Assembly (NCBI GenBank): GCA_903932145.1
Contig: CAIZFE010000086.1
Span: 124,001 to 188,000 of the forward strand
Direction: 5' to 3'
Length of the DNA stretch: 64,000 nucleotides
Source: an uncultured Rhodopila sp.
GTDB lineage: Bacteria; Pseudomonadota; Alphaproteobacteria; Acetobacterales; Acetobacteraceae
Positions within the stretch are counted from its first letter, which is position 1, and each line of letters opens with the position of its first letter. Made by a program: the position numbers and the translations under genes. Positions 35,553 to 44,095 of the stretch are shown one piece after another. The notes beneath the pieces were generated by a model that made no database searches, was not told the origin of the DNA, and saw nothing but the letters and a program-made list of their open reading frames with translations.

Positions 35553-36625
35553 CCAACATGCGGACTCCGTGGCTGATTGCCGTTCTGGTGCTGTTGGCGG
35601 CCATCGTGCCGGTGGCCCGGTTCACCGACTACCATCTGTTCCAGCTTACGATGGTGGTGGTCTATGCCATCGCGATCCTGGGGCTCTCACTGCTAACCGG
35701 CTTCAACGGCCAGATTTCGCTCGGGCACGGCGCGTTCTACGCGATCGGCGCGTACACGACCGCGATTCTGATGACGACCTGGAACATGCCGTATTGGCTG
35801 ACCCTGCCTGTGTCGGCGGTGGTGTGCGCCTGTGTTGGCTTCGTGCTGGGGCTGCCGGCGTTGCGATTGGGCGGTCTGTATCTGGCGCTGACGACGTTCG
35901 CCCTGGCCGTCGCGATCCCGCAGATCCTGAAATACAAGGCGTTCGAGGAGTGGACCGGTGGCGTGCAGGGGTTGGTGATCGACAAGCCGGACGCGCCGTT
36001 CGGGTTGCCGTTGTCGCCCGATCAGTGGCTGTATCTGTTCACTGTCGCCATCGCGGTCGTGCTCTATATCGTCGCCTGGAACATTGTGCGTGGCCGCATG
36101 GGACGCGCCATGATGGCGATCCGCGACCACGCCATGGCGGCCGAGGCGATGGGCATCAACCTGCCGATCGTCAAGACCCGAGCCTTCGCGTTGAGCGCGA
36201 TGTACACGGGTCTGGCCGGTTCGCTCGGCGCCATCGCGGTGCAGTTCGTGGCGCCGGATAGTTTCCAGGTTTTCGTCTCGATCTTCCTGTTCGTCGGGCT
36301 GGTGGTCGGCGGCGCCTCATCCATCGGCGGCACGTTGATCGGCGCCGCGTTTATCGAATTCATTCCCAATCTCGCCGACAAGGTGTCGAAGGCGGCACCG
36401 AGTGCGGTCTATGGGGTGATCCTGATCGCGGTGATGTTCCTGATGCCGGCCGGGGCAGGGGGATTTCTCCACGCCATGTGGCGCAAGCTGTTTCGGGCGC
36501 GCTCAGGGCAGGACGGGGTTCCCGGCCCGGTCGAGGCTGTGTCGTATGAATCCGATCCCGGACTGACCGTGCCGGCCACTGCGCTGAAGCCACGGTCGCC
36601 GGAGACTGTCAGCCGAAACGATTGA
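35549..36625 (+). CDS. livM: Branched-chain amino-acid-type ABC transporter permease (LivM)
   Basis: Second permease, 358 residues. AILGLSLLTGFNGQISLGHG, FYAIGAYTTAIL, LALTTFALAVAIPQILK and MAIRDHAMAAEAMGINLPIV are LivM signatures, and VGLVVGGASSIGGTLIGAAF is the loop facing the ATPase. ATG 35549 overlaps the livH stop. A polar C-terminal tail of about 45 residues extends beyond the last helix. In most operons livG follows here, but in this window the next gene is a DUF1272 gene. Confidence 0.95.
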   Translation: MTNMRTPWLIAVLVLLAAIVPVARFTDYHLFQLTMVVVYAIAILGLSLLTGFNGQISLGHGAFYAIGAYTTAILMTTWNMPYWLTLPVSAVVCACVGFVLGLPALRLGGLYLALTTFALAVAIPQILKYKAFEEWTGGVQGLVIDKPDAPFGLPLSPDQWLYLFTVAIAVVLYIVAWNIVRGRMGRAMMAIRDHAMAAEAMGINLPIVKTRAFALSAMYTGLAGSLGAIAVQFVAPDSFQVFVSIFLFVGLVVGGASSIGGTLIGAAFIEFIPNLADKVSKAAPSAVYGVILIAVMFLMPAGAGGFLHAMWRKLFRARSGQDGVPGPVEAVSYESDPGLTVPATALKPRSPETVSRND

Positions 36626-36704
36626 AGCGGCGGCGAGCCTTACCCTGGAGCATTTTCAGCCTGACCTGGATCGCAATGGTCTCCCTGACAATCATGGGTC
36701 GCGT

Positions 36705-36752
36705 GTCCGGGCCACCTTTGTCCTGACAGAGCCCGCGACAGGTGGCCCGGAC
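36705..36752. repeat. Dispersed palindromic repeat, GTCCGGGCCACCT type
   Basis: GTCCGGGCCACCT (36705-36717) and AGGTGGCCCGGAC (36740-36752) are perfect 13-bp inverted arms around a 22-base loop, between livM and DUF1272. The same arms recur at 38432-38477 and, with one change, at 58969-59016. Confidence 0.88.
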
Positions 36753-36802
36753 GAGCCGCCCCCAATCGATGGGGACCCGTAAGAACAAGCGGAGAGCCTG
36801 CC

Positions 36803-37114
36803 ATGGCTTTGGAACTACGACCCAATTGCGAGTTCTGTGACCGGGATCTACCCCCCGCGTCATTACTGGCGCGCATTTGCTCCTACGAATGCACGTTCTG
36901 TGTGGAGTGCGTGGAGAGCGAGCTGCACAATGTCTGCCCGAACTGCGGCGGCGGCTTCGCGCCGCGGCCCATTCGTCCGGTAATCGAATGGCGGCCAGGG
37001 CTTTCCGTTGAGAAACGTCCTCCATCCACGAACCGGCGCTACTTGTCCTTTACGCCGGCGGAGATCGCCGCGCATTCAAGGCGGATCAAGGATATCCCGC
37101 CGGAAGACCGATAG
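36803..37114 (+). CDS. DUF1272 domain-containing protein
   Basis: A 103-residue Cys-rich protein of the DUF1272 family. MALELRPNCEFCDRDLPPAS and YECTFCVECVES, then VCPNCGGGF, give four CxxC-type pairs likely to bind zinc. The C-terminal third (RPVIEWRPGL onward) is polar and less conserved. Function is unknown. ATG 36803 follows GGAGAG. Confidence 0.9.
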   Translation: MALELRPNCEFCDRDLPPASLLARICSYECTFCVECVESELHNVCPNCGGGFAPRPIRPVIEWRPGLSVEKRPPSTNRRYLSFTPAEIAAHSRRIKDIPPEDR

Positions 37115-37121
37115 GACCCCG

Positions 37122-38342
37122 TCAGACCGGCAAGCCGAACTGGACCAGCAATTCCCCCGTGACCGCACCCAGCACCACCACGAGCCACGGCGGCATGGCC
37201 CACAACACCAGCAACAGGAAAGCCACCAACCCCAGCCCGAAATCGGTCGCGGTATGGACCGCCCCGGTCCAGATCGGGGTGAACAAGGCCGCCAACAGCA
37301 CGCCGACTACGGCCGCGTTCACGCCCCGCAGGGCCGCCCGCACGCCGGGCCGGTGCCGCAGCGTGTCCCAGAACGGCAGCAAACCGCCCACCAGCAGGAA
37401 CGACGACGCGAAGATCGACACCGTCGCCACGACCGCGCCGATCCATCCGTTCGGGCCGGGGGTCTCCACCGCGCCCAGGAAGGCCGCGAACGTAAAGATT
37501 GGTCCCGGCATGGCCTGGGTCGCGCCATAACCGGCCAGGAACAGGTTGGGATCGACCCATCCCGGCTCCACCACGGTCGCCTGGAGCAACGGCAGCACGA
37601 CATGCCCGCCGCCAAACACCAATGAGCCCGCTCGGTAGAACGCATCGACCAGCGCGACAAAATGTCCCCCGGTCAGGTCCGTCAGAACGGGCAATCCGGC
37701 CAGCAACGCAAAGAATGTCACAAGCAGCCCGACGGCAACCCCGGCTGGAATGGTAATACCCATGCTCACCGGCTTGTCGGCACCTTGTGGTTCGGACGGC
37801 AGCGCCGTCACGCCAACCAGAGCGCCCAGCAGGATGGCCGCGATCTGACCGAACGATGAAGGCACCGCCAGACACACCAGACACGCCGTGACCGCAACAC
37901 TGGCCCGGGCGCGATCGGGCGCGAGGCTGCGGGCCATGCCCCATACCGCTTGCGCGACCACCGCCACGGCGACCAGCTTCAAACCGCGCAACCACCCGGC
38001 CTGCGACAGATCGCCGATCGCCCCGACCCCGTAGGCAAACACCGTCATCGCCACCGCCGAGGGCAACGTAAACCCGGCCCACGCCGCCAACATTCCTAAC
38101 GGTCCGCCCCGGATCAGGCCGATCGCCATCCCGGTTTGCGACGAGGCCGGTCCCGGCATGAACTGGCACAGTGCGACGAGGTCGGCGAACGTCGCCTCGG
38201 TCACCCAGCGGCGTTTGGCCACAAGCTCAGCCCGGTAGTACCCGATATGCGCTACGGGACCGCCGAAGCTGGTGCAGCCCAGGCGGAGGAAGACCAGGAA
38301 GATTTCCAGCAGGCCACGGGGTAGGCTGGTTCGCTTCGGCAC
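37122..38342 (-). CDS. chrA: Chromate efflux transporter (ChrA, CHR family)
   Basis: Long-chain CHR-family permease of 406 residues with two homologous halves. The N-terminal half has FLRLGCTSFGGPVAHIGYYR and LCQFMPGPASSQTGMAIGLI; the C-terminal half repeats FYRAGSLVFGGGHVVLPLLQ and GYGATQAMPGPIFTFAAFLG. Both FGGP/FGGG and MPGP motifs are intact. It exports chromate or a related oxyanion in characterised members. It is monocistronic and ends 7 bases from the DUF1272 gene, convergently. Confidence 0.94.
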   Translation of the reverse strand: MPKRTSLPRGLLEIFLVFLRLGCTSFGGPVAHIGYYRAELVAKRRWVTEATFADLVALCQFMPGPASSQTGMAIGLIRGGPLGMLAAWAGFTLPSAVAMTVFAYGVGAIGDLSQAGWLRGLKLVAVAVVAQAVWGMARSLAPDRARASVAVTACLVCLAVPSSFGQIAAILLGALVGVTALPSEPQGADKPVSMGITIPAGVAVGLLVTFFALLAGLPVLTDLTGGHFVALVDAFYRAGSLVFGGGHVVLPLLQATVVEPGWVDPNLFLAGYGATQAMPGPIFTFAAFLGAVETPGPNGWIGAVVATVSIFASSFLLVGGLLPFWDTLRHRPGVRAALRGVNAAVVGVLLAALFTPIWTGAVHTATDFGLGLVAFLLLVLWAMPPWLVVVLGAVTGELLVQFGLPV

Positions 38343-38419
38343 TGGGTTCCCCGATCTTCATAGCCCGATCAGTAATGGCCCGATCGGCCTGGCCCATTCC
38401 GTCACGGCCCATTCTGTCA

Positions 38420-38488
38420 TGGCCCGGCTTTGTCCGGGCCACCTATCCCCGCTCCTGCCGCCACAGGTGGCCCGGACAAGCCGGGCCA
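38420..38488. repeat. Dispersed palindromic repeat, extended arms
   Basis: Left arm 38420-38444 (TGGCCCGGCTTTGTCCGGGC...ACCT) and right arm 38465-38488 (AGGTGGCCCGGACAAGCCGG...) form a long near-perfect palindrome. It joins the two arm types seen elsewhere, GTCATGGCC and GTCCGGGCCACCT. It lies between chrA and the aminotransferase gene. Confidence 0.85.
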
Positions 38489-38539
38489 GGACGATGGGGA
38501 AGCGCTGTTCGCCCGACGCAGTTATGTCCAGGCGTGGCG

Positions 38540-39718
38540 TTACCCGTTCGACGTCGCCAGGTAGTTCATCGCCGCCTGCACGCCGCCTTCGTTGTGCGGG
38601 ATGCCGGCCGCACGCAGACCCATCTCAACCCCGGTCAGCGTTCCGGTGAATGACAGCACGCCCAGATCGCCCATGTGGCCGATCCGAAACACCTTGTCCT
38701 CCATGCGTCCAAGCCCGTTGCCCAGCGCCATGTTGAACTTCTCCAGGATCACGGCGCGCAGCTTGTCGGCGCTGTGGCCTTCCGGCACCCGAATCGCGGT
38801 CACACCCGGCGCATACGCGTTCGGGTCCTGGCACTGTAGCTCCAATCCCCATGCCGCGACGGCCAAGCGAGTCGCCTGAGCATACCGTGCGTGGCGGGCG
38901 AATGTGGTGGCCAGGCCTTCCTCGGCCAGCATGTCGAGCGCCTCATTCAGTGCGTACAGCAGGTTCATCGCCGGGGTGTACGGAAAGAAGCCGGTCTTGT
39001 TCGAGGCAACCAGCGGCTCCCAATCCCAATAGCTGCGACGGCCGCCGCCAGCCCGAGCAACGGCCAGAGCCTTATCGCTGATGGCGGTGAAGGACAGGCC
39101 GGGGGGAACCATCAAGCCCTTCTGCGACCCGGCGATCGTCACATCGACGCCCCAGTCGTCATGCTTGTAGTCGGCACATCCAAGCGACGAAATCGCATCG
39201 ACCATCAGCAGGGCAGGGTGCTTCGCGGCGTTCATCGCGTCCCGCACGGCCGCGATGTCCGTCATGCAGGCGGTCGAGGTTTCGCATTGTACCGCGCACA
39301 CAGCTTTGATCTTGTGTTCGGTGTCTTGCTCCAGCGCCAATTGGATCGCGGCGGCATCGGCACCACGGCGCCAATCGGTTTCCAACGCCACGACGTCCAG
39401 CCCGAATCGCGTCGCCATCTGCTCCCACAAATGGGAGAACTGGCCGGTGCGGCTGATCAGGATGCGGTCACCGGGGGCCAACGTATTGGTCAGCGCGGAT
39501 TCCCACGCTCCGGTGCCGGAGGCCGGGAAAATCCCAATGGTCGCTGATGACGTTTGGAACACCATGCGCATCTTGCGCACGATTTCCAGGCCCAGGGCGC
39601 CAAATTCCGGACCCCGGTGGTTGATCGCGTGCCGGTTCATGGCGCGCAGGACTCGCTCGGGCAGATTGGTCGGCCCGGGAGTCTGAAGAAAGTGGCGGCC
39701 GGAAACAAAGTTTGACAT
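38540..39718 (-). CDS. Class V aminotransferase, serine-glyoxylate/alanine-glyoxylate type
   Basis: PLP aminotransferase of 392 residues. It starts MSNFVSGRHFLQTPGPTNLP, the usual N-terminus of serine-glyoxylate aminotransferases. MNRHAINHRGPEF, SGTGAWESALTN, VDAISSLGCADY and the Schiff-base Lys in TIAGSQKGLMVPPGL are present. It probably moves the amino group of serine or alanine to glyoxylate, as in the serine cycle or photorespiration-like salvage. ATG 39718 is chosen over ATG 39751 because homology begins there. It diverges from the ACT-domain gene, 144 bases apart. Confidence 0.9.
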   Translation of the reverse strand: MSNFVSGRHFLQTPGPTNLPERVLRAMNRHAINHRGPEFGALGLEIVRKMRMVFQTSSATIGIFPASGTGAWESALTNTLAPGDRILISRTGQFSHLWEQMATRFGLDVVALETDWRRGADAAAIQLALEQDTEHKIKAVCAVQCETSTACMTDIAAVRDAMNAAKHPALLMVDAISSLGCADYKHDDWGVDVTIAGSQKGLMVPPGLSFTAISDKALAVARAGGGRRSYWDWEPLVASNKTGFFPYTPAMNLLYALNEALDMLAEEGLATTFARHARYAQATRLAVAAWGLELQCQDPNAYAPGVTAIRVPEGHSADKLRAVILEKFNMALGNGLGRMEDKVFRIGHMGDLGVLSFTGTLTGVEMGLRAAGIPHNEGGVQAAMNYLATSNG

Positions 39719-39862
39719 TAGAAAACGTACCCTCCAAGGCGCGCGTAACAACCATGCCGCGCCTCATTTTGCAATAACGTTCGCGAATAGCGGGAATGCG
39801 CCGGGTGGCCGGAACCAGCCGGACCCGATATATCGTTGCCCTGGTTCAAAAGGACATTCATC

Positions 39863-40375
39863 ATGGCTTCGCTGATTTTGACGGTTGTCGGGCCGGATCG
39901 CCCCGGTTTGGTCCGCGCGCTGTCCGAAGCCGTCGCCGCCCGCAATGGAAGCTGGCTGGACAGCCGTATGGCTCGGCTGGCAGGCCAGTTCGCTGGCATC
40001 GTGCTGGTGGAGGCGCCGGAGTCGCTGCTGGACGATCTTCAGGCGCTGGAAAGCCAGGGCCTGCGCGTTCAGGTCCAGATCGGCGCGGTGGAACCGCCGG
40101 CCGTCGCCTCGGAGCCGTTACTGGTGGTCGATGTGGTCGGCAACGATCGTCCGGGAATCGTGCGCGACATCACACAGGTTTTGGCGGCCAATGGCGTCAA
40201 TATCGAGGAACTGACGACTGGCGCGTCCAGCGGGTCGTTCAGCGGCGGCACCCTGTTCCGCGCCACCGCCTACGTCCGCGCACCGAGCGAAGCGGCGGTT
40301 GAGGCAATGCGGGCGGGGCTGGAGCAGTTGGGGAATGAACTGATGGTGGATATTCAGGCGGCCCCGGAGGGGTAG
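39863..40375 (+). CDS. Glycine cleavage repressor-like protein with two ACT domains
   Basis: A 170-residue protein with two ACT domains: LTVVGPDRPGLVRALSEAVA (about 6-25) and VDVVGNDRPGIVRDITQVLA (about 87-106), each with the DRPG ligand loop. This is the layout of GcvR, which senses glycine and modulates GcvA. ATG 39863 follows AAAAGGA. Its position opposite a glycine/serine-linked aminotransferase suggests regulation of one-carbon amino acid metabolism, by inference. Confidence 0.85.
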   Translation: MASLILTVVGPDRPGLVRALSEAVAARNGSWLDSRMARLAGQFAGIVLVEAPESLLDDLQALESQGLRVQVQIGAVEPPAVASEPLLVVDVVGNDRPGIVRDITQVLAANGVNIEELTTGASSGSFSGGTLFRATAYVRAPSEAAVEAMRAGLEQLGNELMVDIQAAPEG

Positions 40376-40446
40376 GGGCCAGAGATTCAGAAAAAAGGCC
40401 TCGCGTTCACGATTGGTTAACCATTGCGTGCCAAACTCGTTTGGTC

Positions 40447-40707
40447 ATGCCCACTGTAGCGCGTCTCTCCGGCGAAATTCGCGTGCTCTTGTATTACAAA
40501 GAGCATGGCGTGCCGCATTTTCATGTTCAGCACGCCGGGCTGGAAGCGTCGATCCGTATCGCCGACCTTTGTGTAATCGAAGGTTCAATTCGGCCGACGG
40601 ATATGCTAATAGTGCGTCATTGGGCGCGGTTTCATCGAGATGCCTTGGCCCGTAACTGGATGTTGGCTCGCGCCGGACTGCCATTGGAAGAGATCCCGTT
40701 GTCATGA
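40447..40707 (+). CDS. DUF4160 domain-containing protein
   Basis: An 86-residue DUF4160 protein. MPTVARLSGEIRVLLYYKEH, GVPHFHVQHAGLEASIRIAD and the C-terminal HWARFHRDALARNWMLA are family features; the HFHV motif is intact. DUF4160 genes usually precede a DUF2442 gene, as here, with a 4-base ATGA overlap. The pair has been viewed as TA-like; that role is not proven by sequence. Confidence 0.9.
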   Translation: MPTVARLSGEIRVLLYYKEHGVPHFHVQHAGLEASIRIADLCVIEGSIRPTDMLIVRHWARFHRDALARNWMLARAGLPLEEIPLS

Positions 40708-40997
40708 CGTTGCATCGCATCGCTTCGATCGAACCGAGGTCCGGGTATCGCCTGCTGGTTCATTGGACCTCCGGCGACCAATCTGTCGCGGATTTTTCCG
40801 GCGACATTGGTAATGCTCCGGTATGGAAGGCGTTACGGGACGAACGCCTGTTCGCGCGGGCGCGGGTTACCGACCATGGAACGGCGATCGAGTGGCCGGT
40901 CCCTTCACGTCCGAATGGCGAACCCGCGATCGACGTTGATGCCGACGGCCTGTGGCACATGGCGGCCGAACAACAATCCGTTGTTGCCGCCGAATAA
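40704..40997 (+). CDS. DUF2442 domain-containing protein
   Basis: A 97-residue DUF2442 protein (MTLHRIASIEPRSGYRLLVH; then VADFSGDIG and FARARVTDHGTAIEWPV). This is the standard partner of DUF4160. Its start overlaps the upstream stop, so the two are translationally coupled. Both members look intact. No promoter repeat is obvious upstream. Confidence 0.9.
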   Translation: MTLHRIASIEPRSGYRLLVHWTSGDQSVADFSGDIGNAPVWKALRDERLFARARVTDHGTAIEWPVPSRPNGEPAIDVDADGLWHMAAEQQSVVAAE

Positions 40998-41103
40998 TCG
41001 GCTTAACCGTAAGCCAATACCATATCGGTGTTCCCATCGGTCGGTCCGCTCGCCGATGCCGTCAATCAGCGACTGGCCAGGCTGGTGTCGGCGGGCAGCG
41101 TCG

Positions 41104-42070
41104 CTATGGAGCCCGTTTCTTCCCCGATAACCCGGCCACCGCGCGTGCATCCGGCTGGCAAACATTGCGCGCTAACCCCGCCATCTCCAGGAGGCGGATC
41201 GTCAGGTAGACCACGTCAACCTCCCACCAGCGATGGCCATGCCGGGCGGAGCGGGAATCCGCATGGTGGTTGTTATGCCAACCCTCGCCGTTGGAGATCA
41301 GCGCGACAATCCAGTTGTTACGGCTCTGCTCGCCGGTTTCGTAGTTGCGATAACCCCAAAGATGCGCCACCGAATTCACCGACCAGGTGATGTGCCAAAC
41401 CACAACGGTGCGCACAAACACGCCCCAGATCAGCAGATCTGGCGCCAAATTGCAAACTATCCGACAGGTTGCCACCCGCCAGCAAAGCCGCCGCGAAGCC
41501 GCCCAGGAAAAACACCAGCCACGAGCCCAACAGGATCGCCGGGTATAGCGGCGTGCGCTCCATGTTTCGGTAGAACGGGTCGCGCAGGATGTCCTTAGCA
41601 TAGCGGTCGTAGATCCCGAGGCGGACCAGATCGCGGTTCTCGGCCAGCATCCACCCGACATGGCCCCAGAAGAAGTTGACCAGCGGGCTGTGCGGATCGT
41701 CCTGCCGGTCGGAATGCTCATGGTGGCGGCGGTGCACCGCCACCCAGCGTGCCGGCGTGTCCTGCATGGAGCATACCGCCAGCACCGCGAACGCATGTTC
41801 CAGCCATTTCGGGCAGACCAGTCCGCGATGCGTCAACATCCGGTGATAGCAAAGATTAATTCCGAGGCTGCCGAAAACGTAAAGGCCGAGGACGGCAAGC
41901 ACGACCCCGGTCCAACTGAAATACCACGGCAATAACGCGAGCAATGCCACCAGGTGATAGGCGCCGACGGTGATTGCGTATGGCCAGACGATCCGGCGCT
42001 TATCCACGGCTGCCGGCAAAGCCAGTCGCACCGGCACCGAGACTATGACAGCGCGTTGTGGGATGCTCAC
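41104..42070 (-). pseudogene. Acyl-CoA/fatty-acid desaturase with a single frameshift
   Basis: Membrane di-iron delta-9-type desaturase. From the start at 42070 the first frame gives the N-terminus, [16 protein letters not shown] (His box 1) and [20 protein letters not shown] (His box 2). After [10 protein letters not shown] it goes out of frame. The other frame continues [40 protein letters not shown] and [20 protein letters not shown] (His box 3), ending at 41104. One extra base near 41437-41441 (GCCAGATCTG where a codon fewer by one base is expected) explains the break. As read, the enzyme lacks box 3 and would be inactive. Nothing else is degraded, so sequence error or a very recent mutation is likely. 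Confidence 0.88.
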
Positions 42071-42181
42071 ACGTTATCTTTCGAACGGTTGCCGAAAATC
42101 GCCACCCGGGTGCGGCGCACCCTGGCTGTCTCTGCGCTTTCGACCTCATCGCATGAAAAGTATTGTTCTGGCCAGCGCCCG

Positions 42182-42820
42182 TTAGGCAATGGGCGTCGCC
42201 ACCACCGCCCGTCGGTAGGCCGGCCGGTGGCACAGCCGGTCGTACCAGGACCGCAGCGCGGGCATCTCCGGCCGGGTCAGTCCGAGGTAATCCATGTTGA
42301 ACCAGCGATGCGCATGCACGCCCCATGGGATGTCGCACAGCGTAAATTCCGGCCCGGCGATGTAGCGGTGGCGCCTCAGGTTGGCGTCGATCATCTTCCA
42401 CGCCCGGGTGGTGTCCTCGATCGCCGCGGCCACGGCGATCAGATCCCGCTTATCCGCCGGGGTGCGGACCAGACCCCAGAACACCTGGCTCATGGGCCGG
42501 TTGAACACCGTCTGCTGCGCGTCCATCCACCGGTCAATGTTGGCGCGGGCATGAAAATCTGTCGGCCAGAGTTTGATCGCGGAGGAATTCGATTGCGCCA
42601 GATAGCGAAGAATGGCGTTGCTCTCCCACAGCGTGAAGTCGTCTTCCTGGAGCGTCGGTACCAGCCCGGTCGGGTTCATCTTGCGGTACTCCGGCGTGTC
42701 GGTCTTGCCGAATGATCCGCCGACGTCGATCCGTTCGAACGGCAAACCCAGCTCGCCCAACAGCCAGAGCACTTTCATCACATTGCTTGAAGTTGGACGT
42801 CCCCAGACGATGCGCTGCAT
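42182..42820 (-). CDS. Glutathione S-transferase family protein
   Basis: GST of 212 residues. The N-terminal thioredoxin-like domain begins MQRIVWGRPTSSNVMKVLWL with the catalytic Ser in the TSSN segment, and has NPTGLVPTL (cis-Pro) and LWESNAILRYLA (glutathione-binding Glu-Ser). The helical C-terminal domain contains YIAGPEFTLCDIPWGVHAHR (N-capping Asp). It conjugates or reduces with glutathione made by GshB. Monocistronic. Confidence 0.93.
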   Translation of the reverse strand: MQRIVWGRPTSSNVMKVLWLLGELGLPFERIDVGGSFGKTDTPEYRKMNPTGLVPTLQEDDFTLWESNAILRYLAQSNSSAIKLWPTDFHARANIDRWMDAQQTVFNRPMSQVFWGLVRTPADKRDLIAVAAAIEDTTRAWKMIDANLRRHRYIAGPEFTLCDIPWGVHAHRWFNMDYLGLTRPEMPALRSWYDRLCHRPAYRRAVVATPIA

Positions 42821-42914
42821 AGGTCTTTTCTCGGTAAACGGGTTTTTGTGTGCCTACCTTACCGGAATGCGAGGCAACTTGCATACCCCGGACAGGCAGG
42901 GCACACCGCAACCT

Positions 42915-43409
42915 ATGCAGCGATTTCCACCCCGCACCCTTGCCATCCTGGCCGCCCTGGCGGCAGCCGCGGCGCTGGGCATCGCCTACGCGTCCGAAAT
43001 CTGGGGCGAAATGGTGCCGTGCGCGTTGTGTCTGGTCGAGCGGTGGCCATACCGCATTGTCATCGCCCTCGGCCTGCTGGCCGCCATCGCCCCAAGCCGT
43101 CTTTTGGTGCCACTGCTGTTTTTAATCGTCGTCGCGCTGCTGGCCGATGCCGCCGTCGCCGCCGTGCATGTCGGGGTGGAGTTCCAATGGTGGCCCAGCC
43201 CGTTGCCGGAATGCGCCGCACCACACATCACCGGGTCGATCTCGGAACGTCTGGCCTCGATGCCCGCTCGCCCATCCAAGCCATGCGATGAGCCGACCTT
43301 CCTGATCCCCTTGCTGCCGTTGTCCATGGCGGCGATGAATATGCTGTTCGCGCTGGCCGTTGCCGCCGCGTTGGCCATGGGCATGTCCGGCCGGAAAGGG
43401 GCACGATGA
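42915..43409 (+). CDS. dsbB: Disulfide bond formation protein B (DsbB)
   Basis: Four-helix inner-membrane protein (164 residues) that reoxidises DsbA and passes electrons to quinone. The first redox pair is Cys36-Cys39 (MVPCALCLVERWPYR, with the conserved quinone-interacting Arg), and the second is Cys100/Cys124 in the periplasmic loop (LPECAAP and SKPCDEPTF). ATG 42915 gives the usual short N-terminus before the first helix. Its stop overlaps the coq7 start, so the two quinone-linked genes are coupled. Confidence 0.9.
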   Translation: MQRFPPRTLAILAALAAAAALGIAYASEIWGEMVPCALCLVERWPYRIVIALGLLAAIAPSRLLVPLLFLIVVALLADAAVAAVHVGVEFQWWPSPLPECAAPHITGSISERLASMPARPSKPCDEPTFLIPLLPLSMAAMNMLFALAVAAALAMGMSGRKGAR

Positions 43410-43951
43410 CCGGCAGCCATCCAATCGGCGGCGACCCGGCCGCACCCGCGCTCGTGGAGCGAATGATCCGGGTCGATCATGCCGGCGAATACGGTGCGAC
43501 CCGAATCTACGCCGGGCAACTCGCGGTGCTCGGTCGAGGCCCTAAAGGCGACATTATCCGCCATATGCAGGCACAAGAGCAGCAGCATCTGCACACGTTC
43601 GATACATTGATCGCGGATCGCCGGGTGCGTCCGACCGCGTTGCTGCCGGTCTGGCATTTGGCCGGCTTCGCGTTGGGGGCGGTCACCGCCGCCATGGGGG
43701 AGCAAGCCGCCATGGCCTGCACCGTCGCGGTCGAGGAGGCCATCGACGACCATTATTCCGCTCAACTGGAAACGCTGGGAACCGCCGAACCGGCCCTTCG
43801 CGAAACGGTAGTGGCCTTCCGCGCCGAGGAACGCGAGCATCGCGGCGTCGGCCTGGAACACGGCGCGGAACAGGCGTTCGGCTATCGTCTGTTATCACGG
43901 GTCATCAAAGCGGGTTGCCGCACCGCGATTGCCATCAGCGAGCGCATTTAG
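43406..43951 (+). CDS. coq7: 3-demethoxyubiquinol 3-hydroxylase (COQ7)
   Basis: Di-iron membrane-associated hydroxylase of ubiquinone synthesis, 181 residues. Ferritin-like iron ligands are visible: MIRVDHAGEYGATRIYAGQL (Glu), QAQEQQHLHTF (ExxH), AVEEAIDDHY (Glu) and FRAEEREHRGVGLEHGAEQ (Glu and ExxH). ATG overlaps the dsbB stop (ATGA). It supplies ubiquinone used by CyoABCD and DsbB. Confidence 0.95.
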   Translation: MTGSHPIGGDPAAPALVERMIRVDHAGEYGATRIYAGQLAVLGRGPKGDIIRHMQAQEQQHLHTFDTLIADRRVRPTALLPVWHLAGFALGAVTAAMGEQAAMACTVAVEEAIDDHYSAQLETLGTAEPALRETVVAFRAEEREHRGVGLEHGAEQAFGYRLLSRVIKAGCRTAIAISERI

Positions 43952-44095
43952 CCTTTAGCGCAACGTGGGGCCTCGCAGGCCGGCCGGCAGCCAACACATC
44001 GATCACGTTCTGTCGCGATATCGCCACATTTTAGGCCGCGTTTCGACGTGATAGGATGATGAATATCCTGTTATGTCTTTTCAAACCACACGCTC

